This document shows positions 1 through 8,820 of a stretch of 64,000 nucleotides of DNA, piece by piece. The position numbers and the translations under genes are program-made. The stretch is taken from assembly GCA_037447655.1 (NCBI GenBank), contig JBBHKE010002834.1:159871-223870 (forward strand). Reading direction: 5' to 3'. Source of the DNA: Zygnema cylindricum (taxonomy: Eukaryota; Streptophyta; Zygnematophyceae; Zygnematales; Zygnemataceae). A model generated the notes under the pieces. That model searched no databases and had not been told where the DNA came from. It saw nothing but the letters and a program-made list of their open reading frames with translations. How positions within the stretch are numbered: position 1 is the first letter of the stretch; each line of letters starts with the position of its first letter.

Positions 1-75
1 TTCTATTTAAGGTATTAATGTCAAAATTTTGGGGTGCCGATATAGAGTTCATAACGCTAATAACGATTCGCGGTG
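1..75. repeat. Right end of a mariner-like MITE (cut by window edge)
   Basis: The sequence ends in a terminal motif (GATTCGCGGTG followed by TA at 76-77) that recurs as the right end of complete TIR elements at 49,262-49,478 and 56,188-57,501. The left end lies outside the window. Confidence 0.5.
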
Positions 76-611
76 TAGCTGTCGCTCAGTAAAAGCGAAA
101 TGAAGAGAAGAAAATACCAGGTGTTATTCACTTTTATTTTAATATTTCAAAATTTCCTTATTACTACCGTATATATGTTATAATGATGTTTTGTCCAAAT
201 TAGAAAGTCATGCCATATGAAGCCTACGGACCATATGTCCAATGTGCAGAAAACGAGGACATGTTCTTTACTTTCTTATTTTAATATTACCACGTACAGT
301 GAAATTAACTCGCATTTTACTGCTTAAAATCCAAATGAAACACATGTACGATATGACCTTATTTTCCGCACTTCAAAATTAGAATATAGACAATCAATGT
401 GATTTTTTAACAATAATTGCACCACTAATGTTGCAAAGTATATGCTGAAAGTATTGGAAGTCAGGTTTAAAAGGTTCTAAAAGGTTGTTAAAGGTTGCAA
501 AATAATTAATTCTGTAGAAATTTCTCTGACTCAGAAAATGATGGCGGGTGAAACGAGCTTTTACTTTCTTAAAACTCAAAATTTATCATCTCACGAGAAG
601 ATAAAAGGACG

Positions 612-765
612 CCCTCATTCTTCAGATGAGAGTTTTTTAGGATGAGATCTTTCGACGAGAGTTTTTTTGAGGGGTTTTTAAATGAAGAGTTTTTAGATGA
701 GGGTTTCTTGCATGAGGGTTTTTGAATGAGGCTTTTTTGGATGAGGGTTTTTCATGATAGTCTAA
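612..765. repeat. Degenerate minisatellite, unit about 15-20 bp
   Basis: A run of imperfect copies of a unit resembling GATGAGGGTTTTT, with spacing changing from copy to copy. Open frames crossing it on the minus strand give Pro/Lys/His-rich repeats that look like a by-product of the repeat, not a gene. Confidence 0.65.
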
Positions 766-1204
766 GAAAAGTTTATGAATGTAAATCTTACCTGTAAATA
801 AAATCTCTTTATTTCCTGACTGGTCATATTGTCCAATCTTTGTCCCATATTCTCTCCTCCAAGGGTAGCCACAGCGATGGCCTGTCCAATAGACCCATTT
901 ATTCAATTATTTGGAAAACCAGAGGAAACCATTGAATATTTCAATGAACATGTGTGCAAACAGGAAAAAGGAAAAATGACATTCAATAGATTTATTCGTT
1001 ACTGCATGACTTCAAAATAGAAAATTCTGCTATTAATGTATCCACATTCATTAATGTGGGAGAGAATACCTGAGTTTCTCCTCTTGTGAAAAGAACACTT
1101 CCGTGTACTCGAGGCAACAATCCACAGGAGCTGCTAATAGGACGAATATCTCGTGGACCGCGACCATCACTCCTCTTACCCTCCTGAACATAAAAAAAAC
1201 AAGC

Positions 1205-1289
1205 GACATAAGAGAGGGAAAGTGGGAGAGTCAGAGAGAGGGACAGAGAGGGAAAACGAGAGAGAGAGAGAGGAAGAGAGAGAGAAGGG

Positions 1290-1349
<60 letters not shown>

Positions 1350-1358
1350 GAGAGAGAG
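1205..1358. repeat. (GA)n purine-rich microsatellite
   Basis: Almost pure GA/GGGA repeat. Arg/Glu-only frames through it are artefacts. The flank at about 1,360-1,500 resembles the interior of the mariner-like element at 56,915-57,050 (shared pattern around ATTTCGACTCTAT), so the microsatellite probably lies within or beside a copy of that element. Confidence 0.8.
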
Positions 1359-1528
1359 TCGCCTTAAATTTCGACTCTATCACATTAAATAGAGTACGTA
1401 ATTCTAAATTATCCTTTATACTAATTAAGGAAAGGTTTTATTAACGTCTAATAATTCTAATATACTGTCGTTTGAAATAGTGTGAGGTACGGTCGGTGTC
1501 TGACTGTAGAGATTGTAGTGATGCGTTA

Positions 1529-2276
1529 GGGTGACGTTCCATTAGGCGGTCCCAGTACATGTACGGACAAGTCTACTAGCAGCGTTTACTGGAAGTCCGC
1601 TCCATTGTGTCGGCCTAGTAACAAATTCTACTCAATTATGATTGGCGCCACGTAGGTTAGAGTCCAGATTCTAAAAATCTTGAAAAAAATCTACAAACGT
1701 AATATCTGTACGAAATTTCTGTACCACCGGAGGTTATTAATGATTCGTACATAAAGTTTTTGGCTAGGTTTTGATTTTCAAAATGGATAGTCAAAATTTC
1801 GAAACGGAATGGCAAAAGACGCGACAAACCTTGAAGGTCGCGGCAAACGTTGAATGTCGGTGGATGTTAGACAAAGCGTGCGAGGATATTTTCACCTGAC
1901 CTGCATTCAACGTGGCAGGAGGCACATGGCATGTACGTGGCATGTACGACGTGCAAGCCTGTGATCGCTTGTACAACGTAGATATTTTTAAGCTTTTCAC
2001 GTGTACCAATGGAAATCATCTAGTGGGCCCCAACTCTCCTCGGCGAGGAGAGTTGGGGCCCACTAGATGATGTGCTCGATTGCTTCGCGGATCTCAAAAT
2101 GTGAAACATCCAACGGTCAGGAATTACGCCTACATCATTGGAGCTTCCCGACAGCTTTCCAGTAACGATGTTTCGTCTGACAAAAAAAATTGTTTGGTAC
2201 GTCTCTGTACGGCACTGTACGAAAACGTACGGCGTCCAGTAACGAACCCCACTTTTCGTATAATGGAACATCACCC
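1529..2276. mobile_element. PIF/Harbinger-like MITE with TTA target duplication
   Basis: The left terminus GGGTGACGTTCCATTA (from 1,529) is the inverted complement, with one change, of the right terminus ending at 2,276. Both ends are flanked by TTA (1,526-1,528 and 2,277-2,279), the target duplication usual for PIF/Harbinger transposons. It is 748 bp long and has no transposase frame, so it is non-autonomous. Related termini recur at 14,590, 15,419 and 17,532. It contains the perfect hairpin at 2,015-2,071. Confidence 0.75.
2015..2071. repeat. Perfect 27-bp inverted repeat with 3-nt loop
   Basis: The arms 2,015-2,041 and 2,045-2,071 are exact reverse complements around the spacer GGC. A transcript would form a 27-bp stem without mismatch. 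It lies inside the MITE at 1,529-2,276 and is unrelated to that element's TIRs. Confidence 0.9.
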
Positions 2277-2524
2277 TTAGTAACAGATTCACGGTACAGT
2301 GTACGGTTAACGAGGCGTGATGTGACGCGATCGCACGCGCCAAAATTAAAAGAACAATAATGTACGTAAGATATATGTATGAGTATCAAATTATAAAATA
2401 CTTAATATAAAAGTAATACTTATATAATTTTAATACATAGTTGTTCAAATCGCGCGATTTTTTCCTTTTTTCCGATTAAAACGTATAATTCGTGACTTTT
2501 GAATAAATCGGAAAAAAACGCGAT

Positions 2525-2700
2525 GTACTTTCTGTCCGGTAAATTGAACGGAGAATTGACGGAAATTGTACGGTATGTACAGTAACTGTACGGTTTGGTA
2601 CCCAAAAAGCACGGAATTTAACTAAAAGATACGTTGCACTTCGTAGTACTTTCTGTCCGGTAAACTGAACAGAAATTTAACGGGAAACGTACGGAATTGT
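2525..2700. repeat. Two diverged copies of a short repeat rich in GTACGG
   Basis: A segment beginning GTACTTTCTGTCCGGTAAA occurs at about 2,525 and again at about 2,645, roughly 119 bp apart and diverged. The surrounding 2,280-2,950 is dense in GTACGG motifs like many TIR-element interiors here. I see no gene in 2,280-3,070. Confidence 0.5.
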
Positions 2701-3097
2701 ACCAACATTGTACGGACTATGACGAAAAAAGACGAGAACTATACGGAAAATGTACAAACTGCGGGATATGTAAAATTTATTTTTGTTTATATGTACGGAA
2801 TAGTACGGACGAAAATTCATTAACGATTTTTAAGATTTTTTCAAAAGGTTCAATGCGTTTGTTACGTATAATTTGTTGCGATAAAATCGTTCGCACTAAA
2901 CGCCGTGAACAACTATGCTTTAATACTTATATAAATAATAAAAAATAACAATAATATTAATTTAATTTAATTATTAATAATTATTTCACGTGTGTCCGTA
3001 CCAAGCCATCGTATTTCATCCGTACAGAAACATATAATTTTTACTAGGTGACCGCTCGAGACTCCCAAACAAAATGGGACGCTTAAAAAAAAAAAAA

Positions 3098-3410
3098 TGG
3101 ACGCTCCTCCCTCTCTCCCTCTCTCCCTCTCTCCCTCCCTCTCCTTCCCTCTCCCTCCCTCTCCCTCCCTCCCAACATGCATTTATTTTACAATTTAACA
3201 TCAGATTATTTCCGAGTAAAATTTGAGGGAGTTGTTTTTCTTTATTTCCCATTTACCCCTTTTTTCGAGGTCTCTCCTCCTTTTTTATTTAAGCTTTTGT
3301 GGTCCCCTTTTTTCTTTTCCTCTTTCTTCTCTTCTCTCATTTTATTTATAATTATAATTTTCCTCCTCTTTTCTCTCTTTTCTCCTTTTTTTTCTCTTTT
3401 TTTTCCCTTT
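3098..3410. repeat. Pyrimidine-rich low-complexity tract bordering the bacterial block
   Basis: CTCCCT repeats (about 3,098-3,175), then 3,290-3,410 with long T and CT runs on the plus strand. It ends directly where recognisable bacterial coding sequence begins, so the insertion boundary sits at a poly-pyrimidine tract. Confidence 0.7.
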
Positions 3411-3411
3411 T

Positions 3412-3821
3412 GATATTCGAAAAAGAATTGAGGATAACCCTTGGATAAAAAAAGCCTTAGTGAAAAGAAAGTTACCGGACACGTTATCTGTAACGATTAC
3501 TGAGCGAACGCCAATTGCTATTTGGCAATTTAAGCAAAAATTGTATTTAATTGATGAAGAAGGTAATCGAATCAGCTCAAAAAATGTAGAAAACTTTGGA
3601 GATTTAATACACGTTGTGGGCCAGGATGCAAATGTCTATACTCATAGTCTTTGTGAAGATTTAGAGAAGCATCCTTCTTTGGCAAAAAAAGTTGTTTCTG
3701 CTGTACGTCATGGTCAAAGAAGATGGGATCTAAATCTGAACAGAAAATAAACGTTAAAATGCCGGAAAAGGGCTTTCAAGAGGCTTATGATTATCTAAAA
3801 TCATTAAACAAAAAAGGCAAA
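3412..3821 (+). pseudogene. ftsQ: ftsQ fragment, Rickettsiaceae-like (cell division protein FtsQ)
   Basis: The translation from 3,412 reads as the periplasmic part of FtsQ, the bitopic divisome protein that links FtsB/FtsL to the rest of the septation machinery. It includes the POTRA/beta region with TERTPIAIWQ and LYLIDEEGNRIS. The N-terminal cytoplasmic and membrane segments are missing. The frame stops at 3,748-3,750, but homologous sequence (beginning INVKMPEKGF) continues in another frame from about 3,747, so a single-base shift broke the gene. The match ends near 3,821, short of a natural C-terminus, at the junction with an oppositely oriented gene piece. Bacterial ftsQ normally precedes ftsA, which is absent. 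Family assignment is by recognition; the genus is inferred. Confidence 0.8.
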
Positions 3822-3823
3822 GT

Positions 3824-4192
3824 TGTTGTTTCTCATATTGTCTGCTTTGGACATATTAAAACATGAAGACAGGTTGATATCTATTAACTGATGCAAGTGT
3901 AATATATTCATTTTGTGCATCATAGAATCACGTATAATACCGGCATTGTTAATTAGTACATATACATGTTTTCCTGCATCTTTTATAATTGCAGCAATAT
4001 TCTTTTTACATTCTTCAAAATCTGCTACGTTCCAAGGTCTAACTTTGATCTTATGCTTTTTAGAGAATTCTTCTGCAAGTTGATGATTTTGCTCGAAATT
4101 TGCTATATCCTCGTATCCATTCTCTTTTAAAGCAACTGAAATTGCTGCGCTAATACCCCTTGTTCCACCTGTAATAACAGCTACTTTACAGC
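3824..4192 (-). pseudogene. phbB: Acetoacetyl-CoA reductase-like SDR fragment (phbB-like)
   Basis: The minus strand holds an uninterrupted frame of about 120 codons with no start or stop of its own. It opens with the Rossmann motif VAVITGGTRGIS, where the last Gly of the usual TGxxxGIG is Ser, and later has NNAG followed by IIRDSMMHKM, the classic SDR cofactor-loop pattern. The family reduces acetoacetyl-CoA or acyl-ACP with NAD(P)H. The piece stops before the catalytic Ser-Tyr-x-x-x-Lys region, so it cannot be active. It is fused tail to tail with the ftsQ piece and head to head with the M48 piece. The open frame may reflect its shortness. It could also be a fabG-type reductase; phbB-like is my best reading. 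Confidence 0.75.
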
Positions 4193-4193
4193 T

Positions 4194-4951
4194 AAAATCT
4201 TTGTAATAAATGATGAAACTCCAAATGCTTTTACTGTAGGTGGCTCAATAGTTTTTATTCATAGTGGTTTAATAACAAAATTTCTTGATCTGGATGTGCT
4301 GCGAAGAGTAGCAGCTCATGAAATCGGTCATATATTAGGGCAGCATAAAAGTAGAAGACAGGAAGTGATAGACAATTATAGATTACTTGCTATGGGTAGC
4401 GCAGTACTAGGTCTTGCTACGGCTATAGGTAGTGGATCTCCGGGTATTGCTGTTATGATGGCAAGGAGTCATGTTGCTAAAAGATCAGTCCAGGCATATT
4501 CGAGAACCTTTGAATCTAGTGCTGACCAGATGGCTTTAAAATTGCTTGAAAAAGGCATCACAGTAGTATAGGCATGATCAATTTTTTGAGAAAACAAGAA
4601 TTGATTCAAGGAGCGATTTAGTTAATCCTTATGAACAAACACATCCGCTAAGCCAGGAAAGATTAGTTGTGTTAAAAAACTATAATAAAAAGTCGAAATT
4701 TCATACAAGCCAAAATAATAAAGAGATAATAGACAGGTTTCGTAGAGCCTCAGTAAAATTAGCAGCTTATACGAGAGAGCTAAATATACTGCCGCAATGT
4801 GACTATCAGGAAGGGATAGACGAACTTAACCTCTATACCAAGGCTATAAAATGTTTTAGAACCGGTAATTTTAATAATGCTTTAAAAAATATCGATGTGT
4901 TATTAAAGCAACACCCTAATGACCCTTATTATCATGAGGTAAAAGCTCATT
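4194..4951 (+). pseudogene. M48-family metalloprotease with C-terminal TPR-like part, frameshifted
   Basis: From 4,194 the frame encodes the M48 core: NAFTVGGS, the zinc motif HEIGH at 4,317-4,331, and the third-ligand region ESSADQMA (about 4,513-4,536). A hydrophobic glycine-rich stretch lies between them. This resembles BepA-type periplasmic proteases that process or degrade outer-membrane proteins. The first frame stops near 4,571. Homologous sequence resumes in another frame from about 4,585 (RIDSRSDLVNPYEQTHPLS) and runs through a TPR-like helical part to poly-T at 4,952. The piece therefore has one frameshift, lacks the N-terminal signal region and is truncated at the C-terminus. It is a remnant of bacterial, Rickettsiales-like origin. 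Confidence 0.75.
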
Positions 4952-4966
4952 TTTTTTTTTTTTCCA
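4952..4966. repeat. Poly-T junction between two bacterial fragments
   Basis: A 15-base T run separates the M48/TPR piece from a short leader reading into virB10. The roughly 18 bases before the virB10 start could be the last codons of virB9, which precedes virB10 in Rickettsiales; they are too short to prove it. The run marks either a join or slippage. Confidence 0.5.
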
Positions 4967-4990
4967 ATACCCAAAAAAAGCTAGGTAATT

Positions 4991-5557
4991 ATGGCTAAAG
5001 AGAATAACATTGCAGAACCAGAAAAAGTTCAAACCGATCTTCCCGAAGTTGAGCAAGAATTATCTAAAGTAGCAACGAATCCAAAACAGAGCATAATAAT
5101 TTTGGTTGTGGTTGCTGTGGTTTTTCTCTATTTATTCTTTAACTTATTTGTCGGTTCTGGAGATACTCCAAAACAGACTTCCAATCCGATCCCTGATAAT
5201 GTTGTAAAACCAGTTCAGATTCCTGTTTGTACTACTATTCCGGCTATACCAGCTCCTCCTACTCCTCGAAAACTAGAAGACCCGACATTACCTCCTCCTC
5301 CTCCAGTACCAGCTACTCAAGATGTGATGCCTCCGTCGCTCTTATCTCAAGATAAAACACCTTTGCCGATGCCGGAGAGTTCTAAGGATGTTAATTTGTC
5401 ACCTGCTAATCCAACCCTTCCGCTTGATATAAGATCTCAAAGTGATGAAGCAAAGAAAAAGATAGAAGCAAAAAAAAAATCAACAATACTTTTAATTGCT
5501 GGAGCTCCAAAACCTAAAACACCACAACAGGTAGAACAAGAGACCGATTTTAAGCAT
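4991..5557 (+). pseudogene. virB10: virB10 N-terminal half (type IV secretion), interrupted by a TRIM
   Basis: The frame starts at ATG 4,991 (MAKENN...). It has a short charged cytoplasmic segment, one strong transmembrane helix at residues 34-54 and a proline-rich periplasmic linker at about residues 65-125. This is the VirB10/TrbI architecture: VirB10 spans inner and outer membranes and couples ATP energy to the secretion channel. The frame runs to residue 189 and then enters the LTR of the retroelement at 5,558, where it meets a stop. Skipping 5,558-6,404 (element plus one copy of its duplicated target) continues in frame into the conserved domain at 6,405. The gene was therefore open at this site when the element landed. 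Confidence 0.88.
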
Positions 5558-5804
5558 TGTTGAGGATCGGCAATATTCATCATATCGCATGGGCGCCAAA
5601 GTGAAAACTTTGGTTAAATGGCCAAGCCGGGGATCAAACCCGGTACCTTGTGTTAGACATACACTAGCTCTACCAACTGAGCTACCCGGCCGATTGTGCA
5701 TGCAAGCGCCTGAAACCGAATTTACGGCAATGAACGGCGTACTGGCGGACCAGCATTTACTGCGATACACACGTGTGGAGTCCGAAGTGGACATTCCTCC
5801 AACA
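5558..5804 (-). repeat. TRIM LTR-A (3' copy)
   Basis: 247 bp, TGTTG...CAACA, with imperfect inverted ends. It carries a tRNA-like segment at 5,619-5,691. It differs from the partner LTR at 6,154-6,399 by a handful of mostly transition changes. Confidence 0.85.
5619..5691 (-). other. tRNA-like sequence in TRIM LTR-A (diverged copy)
   Basis: Same cloverleaf-capable segment as at 6,214-6,286, with extra substitutions in the T-arm (including the box B region). Not counted as a functional tRNA gene. Confidence 0.7.
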
Positions 5805-5865
5805 CGCCCCCTCACGATGTACTCCATCTCGTGCGGCTTGCCAACGCCCCCTAGCTCTGATACCA

Positions 5866-6087
5866 TGTTAAGATTCGTAGAATCGGGGGATAGAATGGAC
5901 GATCCGAATAAAGGGATTGATGAGCCGGCCAGGATTTGAAACTGGGACCTTTCACTTTAGCTGCGAACGCACTACCACTGTGCCACCAGCTCACATGTTA
6001 CGGTGGTGGGTCCAATTTTATATAGGTTTTAGTGTGGTTTACACCACAATTCCGGATACTGAGCTGTACATTTTTTGTACGTCAACA
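5866..6087 (-). repeat. TRIM LTR-B, a second LTR type in the middle of the element
   Basis: 222 bp, TGTTGACG...CTTAACA on the minus strand. It is flanked on the upstream side by GAAGGGGGG (polypurine tract) and on the downstream side by TGGTATCAGAGC (primer site), as expected for a genuine LTR. Its sequence is unlike LTR-A except at the very ends, yet it carries its own tRNA-like segment at a comparable position. Confidence 0.75.
5922..5992 (-). other. tRNA-like cloverleaf in LTR-B
   Basis: Minus strand: acceptor GAGCTGG/CCGGCTC (7 pairs, one G-U), D-stem GCAC/GTGC, a 5-bp anticodon stem TTCGC/GTGAA, and T-arm CCAG...CTGG around TTTCAAATC. Box A-like TGGCACAGTGG and box B-like AGTTTCAAATCC match internal Pol III promoter elements. 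Position 33 is not U, so a decoding role is unlikely. Confidence 0.7.
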
Positions 6088-6153
6088 CCCCCCTTCGAGA
6101 GGTAGCCGGTCATAATAGTCCATATAAACCTGGTCCCCCTGGCTTTGACACCA

Positions 6154-6399
6154 TGTTAAGATCGGCGATATTCATCATATCGCATGGGCGCCAAAGTGAA
6201 AACTTTGGTTAAATGGCCAAGCCGTGGATCGAACCCGGGACCTTGTGTTAGACATACACTAGCTCTACCAACTGAGCTACCCGGCCGATTGTGCATGCAA
6301 GCGCCTGAAACCGAATTTACAGCAATGAACGGCGCACTGGCGGACCAGCATTTACTGCGATACACACGTGTGGAGTCCGAAGTGGACATTCCTCCAACA
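6154..6399 (-). repeat. TRIM LTR-A' (5' copy)
   Basis: 246 bp. It is directly followed, in element sense, by the primer site at 6,141-6,153. It contains the better-preserved tRNA-like segment at 6,214-6,286. Confidence 0.85.
6214..6286 (-). other. tRNA-like cloverleaf in LTR-A', anticodon position GTC
   Basis: Minus strand: acceptor GGCCGGG/CTTGGCC (7 pairs with two G-U), D-stem GCTC/GAGC, anticodon stem with four of five pairs and loop ATGTCTA (U33, anticodon GTC), variable AGGTC, T-stem CCGGG/CCCGG around TTCGATC (one change in this copy; intact at 8,882-8,954), and discriminator A. Box A (TAGCTCAGTTGG) and box B (GGTTCGATCC) are near consensus. Its body does not resemble the plant tRNA-Asp I know and it is embedded in an LTR, so I call it tRNA-like. 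Confidence 0.8.
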
Positions 6400-6975
6400 A
6401 GCACAGGGGTGATATGCACCTTATTCTTGGTAAGGGGGAAATGCTGGATGCAATTATTGAGTCTGCATTCAACACAGATTTTGGGGGAGAAATTCGGGCT
6501 ATTATAAGTAGAGATGTTTATTCCGAATGGGGACGTAATATACTTATACCTAAAGGCTCAACAGTGGTTGGTACATATAATACTGGGACTAATGGAGCTT
6601 ACGGCCCCGTTGCAATTGAATGGACAAGAACAGATTTGCCAACGAGGTATACCATAAATTTTGGTGGTACAGGGATGGATAATCTCGGTAGGAAAGGACA
6701 ACAAGGAAGAGTAGACAACAAGTTTAAAGAACGTTTCAGCAATGTTGTGTTAAAATCAACATTTAATATTGCCCTTGCAAGCACCCTGGATTCCATAGTA
6801 AAACCGGTGGAAAGCTTTGTCTTCTTCGACTCAAGCAGCTGCAGTCTCTGCGGCTTTGACCAGCACTACGAGTATTTCTACTCAAGTAGGGCTTACTAAT
6901 ACTCAGAAATTTACGCAAATTTGTGCTGCTTTGACCAGCACTACGAGTATTTCTACTCAAGTAGGGCTTACTAAT
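6400..6975 (+). pseudogene. virB10: virB10 C-terminal domain, copy 1 (truncated)
   Basis: Continues the frame of 4,991-5,557 after the TRIM. It encodes the conserved VirB10/TrbI beta-domain (start HLILGKGEMLDAIIESA, then ISRDVYSEWGRNILIPKGS, then NFGGTGMDNLGRKG), which in the family forms the outer-membrane part of the secretion channel. The frame shifts near 6,812 into a Thr/Ala/Ser-rich repeat region read in a neighbouring frame. Similarity to the second copy ends at about 6,975, where retroelement sequence begins. It is nearly identical to 9,068-9,640 (one coding change seen, Val versus Ile), so the duplication is much younger than the transfer. Confidence 0.85.
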
Positions 6976-6979
6976 AGTC

Positions 6980-8037
6980 TGTCAAAGTTTCTGTTCAGCC
7001 ATCGGTATTTGTGGAAGCTTCCTCTCTTGATTTGTTCTACGATGACTACTGCTGCATCTTCTTCATCTTCAGTACCAGCACTTGTCTCAGAACAACACAA
7101 TCACCCTTGTGAAGGCAAGACTCCCTTGAGTCGATAGCAAAAAGAACCTCTGAATTTGCTCCCTTGTGCAGTAATTTATGGAGGGTCAAAGTTGACCTTT
7201 TGTTCAGAAGCTCTCTAGGAGAGAGGGTCCTATCTACCAATTTTTCTAAGTCCTATCTCTCTCACAAACTGTATATATTGGTGTACAGCACCAATCATAT
7301 TACAGTGCTGTACATAAAAGTACAGCCGCTGGTGTACTTTTTGTACGAAAATTGTACGACATGGCCTAAAAGTCGACACATGTCATATCCGGATTCGGTG
7401 CCGTAATCCCCGGAGATACCGCGATCCAACATAATTTCGCCACGTGTCATCTGGTGTGGCGATGACCATAAACCTCCGAGAATCTCTTCCGCGATCTCGG
7501 CTTTCTTCCGGCCGTCCGATTAAATGCATATTTCAATCGGAGCCGTCATAAACACATGTGCGGTATTTTTTTCGTAAAAGAAACAAAATGCGCGGTACTT
7601 GTTTCTTCTCTTTACCGAAATTTGTATGTTTACATAATGGGATCTATGTTACCGTAAACATCCGTCGCTAAATGAATTTTCCTACGTGGTAACATATAAA
7701 TACAAATAAAACGAAATAGTATGTATCGAAACTTCTAGACTTAATGGCTAAGGCTACCGGCTACCGGCGCTTTGACGGTCGGTAGGTACCAGGATCAAAT
7801 CCTGTCACCGACATACATCTTTTAGTAAATAAACCTTCCTATCTATTAGTTAACTAATCTATTTCCCGTAAACCTTTGGATAGCCTAGGTAGCCATGGCT
7901 CTAGCTTCCTCTCCAACTTCTCAGTGACTGCAACAAGTGTGGGAGTTTGAGAGAGAAGTTAGAGGCAGACTTCCTTGGCTTATTTCTATATTCCAATTTA
8001 AACCAAGAAAATAATAAAATAACCATTGACTTTTACA
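6980..8037 (-). mobile_element. Copia LTR of the C2 family without its internal region
   Basis: The block from about 7,100 onward aligns with the C2 LTR at 24,868-25,910: shared GGCAAGACTCCCTTGAG, GTAGCCATGGCTCTAGC and the CCGGCTACCGGCG core. In element sense it begins TGTAAAAG at 8,037. The other end is less certain (about 6,980, TG). No matching target duplication is visible, so it may be a recombined end, not a clean solo LTR. Confidence 0.65.
7738..7815 (+). other. tRNA-like module in C2-type LTR (antisense to the element)
   Basis: GGCTACCGGCTACCGGCG followed about 30 bp later by GATCAAATCC, resembling an anticodon arm and box B. The same module occurs at 25,614-25,690. Degenerate. Confidence 0.45.
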
Positions 8038-8252
8038 CAAGGGGCATTGGCTTTTATAAAAAAACATATCCATCATACACGCACTAAGTATAGTGATATC
8101 CAATTTCACTTCACTCGTGATAAGATTCTTGATGGCACCGTTTCCTCCTCTCATTGTGCCACAGGCTCTCAACTCGCTGATATTCTCACCAACGCTTTCC
8201 CTCACCCTTATTTCATCATCACATTTTTCATGCTGGTCTTCGTGATTTACCA
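8038..8252 (+). pseudogene. Copia RNase H C-terminal fragment
   Basis: The frame beginning ALAFIKKHIHHTRTKYSDIQFHF matches the end of Ty1/copia RNase H, where host elements have HxRTKHIDIxxHFVRE, followed by a QLADILTNAF-type tail (usually QxADxxTK). Only the last 60 or so residues remain. It is cut on the left by the C2-type LTR. It belongs to a copia family different from C1, C2 and C5. Confidence 0.75.
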
Positions 8253-8271
8253 TGTTTTAATCAAGGGGGGG

Positions 8272-8820
8272 TGTTGAAATTCCATAAAGCATTCTTCACT
8301 ATTTACTCGCTACGCTTTTGGTCTTGTACTACGGTTTAGCGATTTGTATTTTATTTTAGCGAATTGTACATACTTTTGTTAGAGTTGATGATTCTTACGT
8401 AGGAATCTTCATTTTAACTTTGATTCCTTTTAGCATACCTAGATGTACCTTCTTAAGTTACGCCTGGATCAGTTGTTCCTTCTTAGAGCTTTTTTGGCTT
8501 CTCTGTAAAGCCTTTTCGACTACCCTTTATTTTGTCTTACTATAAGACTCCCTTCTGTCTGTGTGTAAATTAATCAAAATCAAAGACACTCAAAACGACA
8601 AACCTCTCACTTGTTCTCTTGTTTATCGTCACTCTCTCTTGTCTTTATTTATCTTGGACTTTTCTTTTCTTTTGGCCTCTCTTTGCTGTTTTGTCTTTTA
8701 GCTTTCTTGGCCTTTAATGACCACATTCAATATATGTCTCCCCCTCTCCTTATTCCTCTCCTCTCCCCTTGTTTTTTTTCTCCCTCTCTTTGCACTCTCT
8801 ATCTTCATCTCCCTCTTCTC
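8272..8820 (+). repeat. Start of the 3' LTR of that copia fragment
   Basis: A polypurine tract (AAGGGGGGG) at 8,264-8,271 is followed by TGTTGAAATTCC, the usual copia 3' LTR junction. The sequence runs about 550 bp with CT-rich stretches and meets a TRIM LTR at 8,821 without a recognisable CA end, so it is probably truncated. Confidence 0.6.

Larger units (their letters stand above)
5558..6399 (-). mobile_element. TRIM-type LTR retroelement inserted in virB10, composite with three LTRs
   Basis: An 842-bp element bounded by TG...CA, flanked by AGCAT (5,553-5,557) and AGCAC (6,400-6,404), a 5-bp target duplication with one transition. The outer LTRs are 5,558-5,804 and 6,154-6,399 (about 97% alike by eye). 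On the minus strand the 5' LTR is followed by TGGTGTCAAAGCC, close to the plant initiator-Met primer site TGGTATCAGAGC, and a G-rich polypurine tract precedes the 3' LTR. It has no coding capacity. A different LTR (5,866-6,087) lies in the middle with its own primer site (TGGTATCAGAGC) and polypurine tract. The order is LTR-A, PBS, PPT, LTR-B, PBS, PPT, LTR-A. Confidence 0.85.

Noticed and set aside
792-906. Exon of a YWTD/LDLR-like beta-propeller on the minus strand (VYWTG ... KIGQYDQSGNKEILFTG, followed by CAG|GTAAGA)
   Set aside because: Only one weak repeat, an in-frame stop (TAA at 907-909) directly upstream and no acceptor; the downstream frame is a minisatellite.
1103-1444. Arg/Glu-rich protein
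   Set aside because: Direct translation of a (GA)n microsatellite.
5619-5691. A genuine nuclear tRNA gene (also 5,922, 6,214, 8,882)
   Set aside because: Each lies inside an LTR, the sequence is repeated with the LTR, and the body does not match a plant tRNA I know. Annotated as tRNA-like instead.
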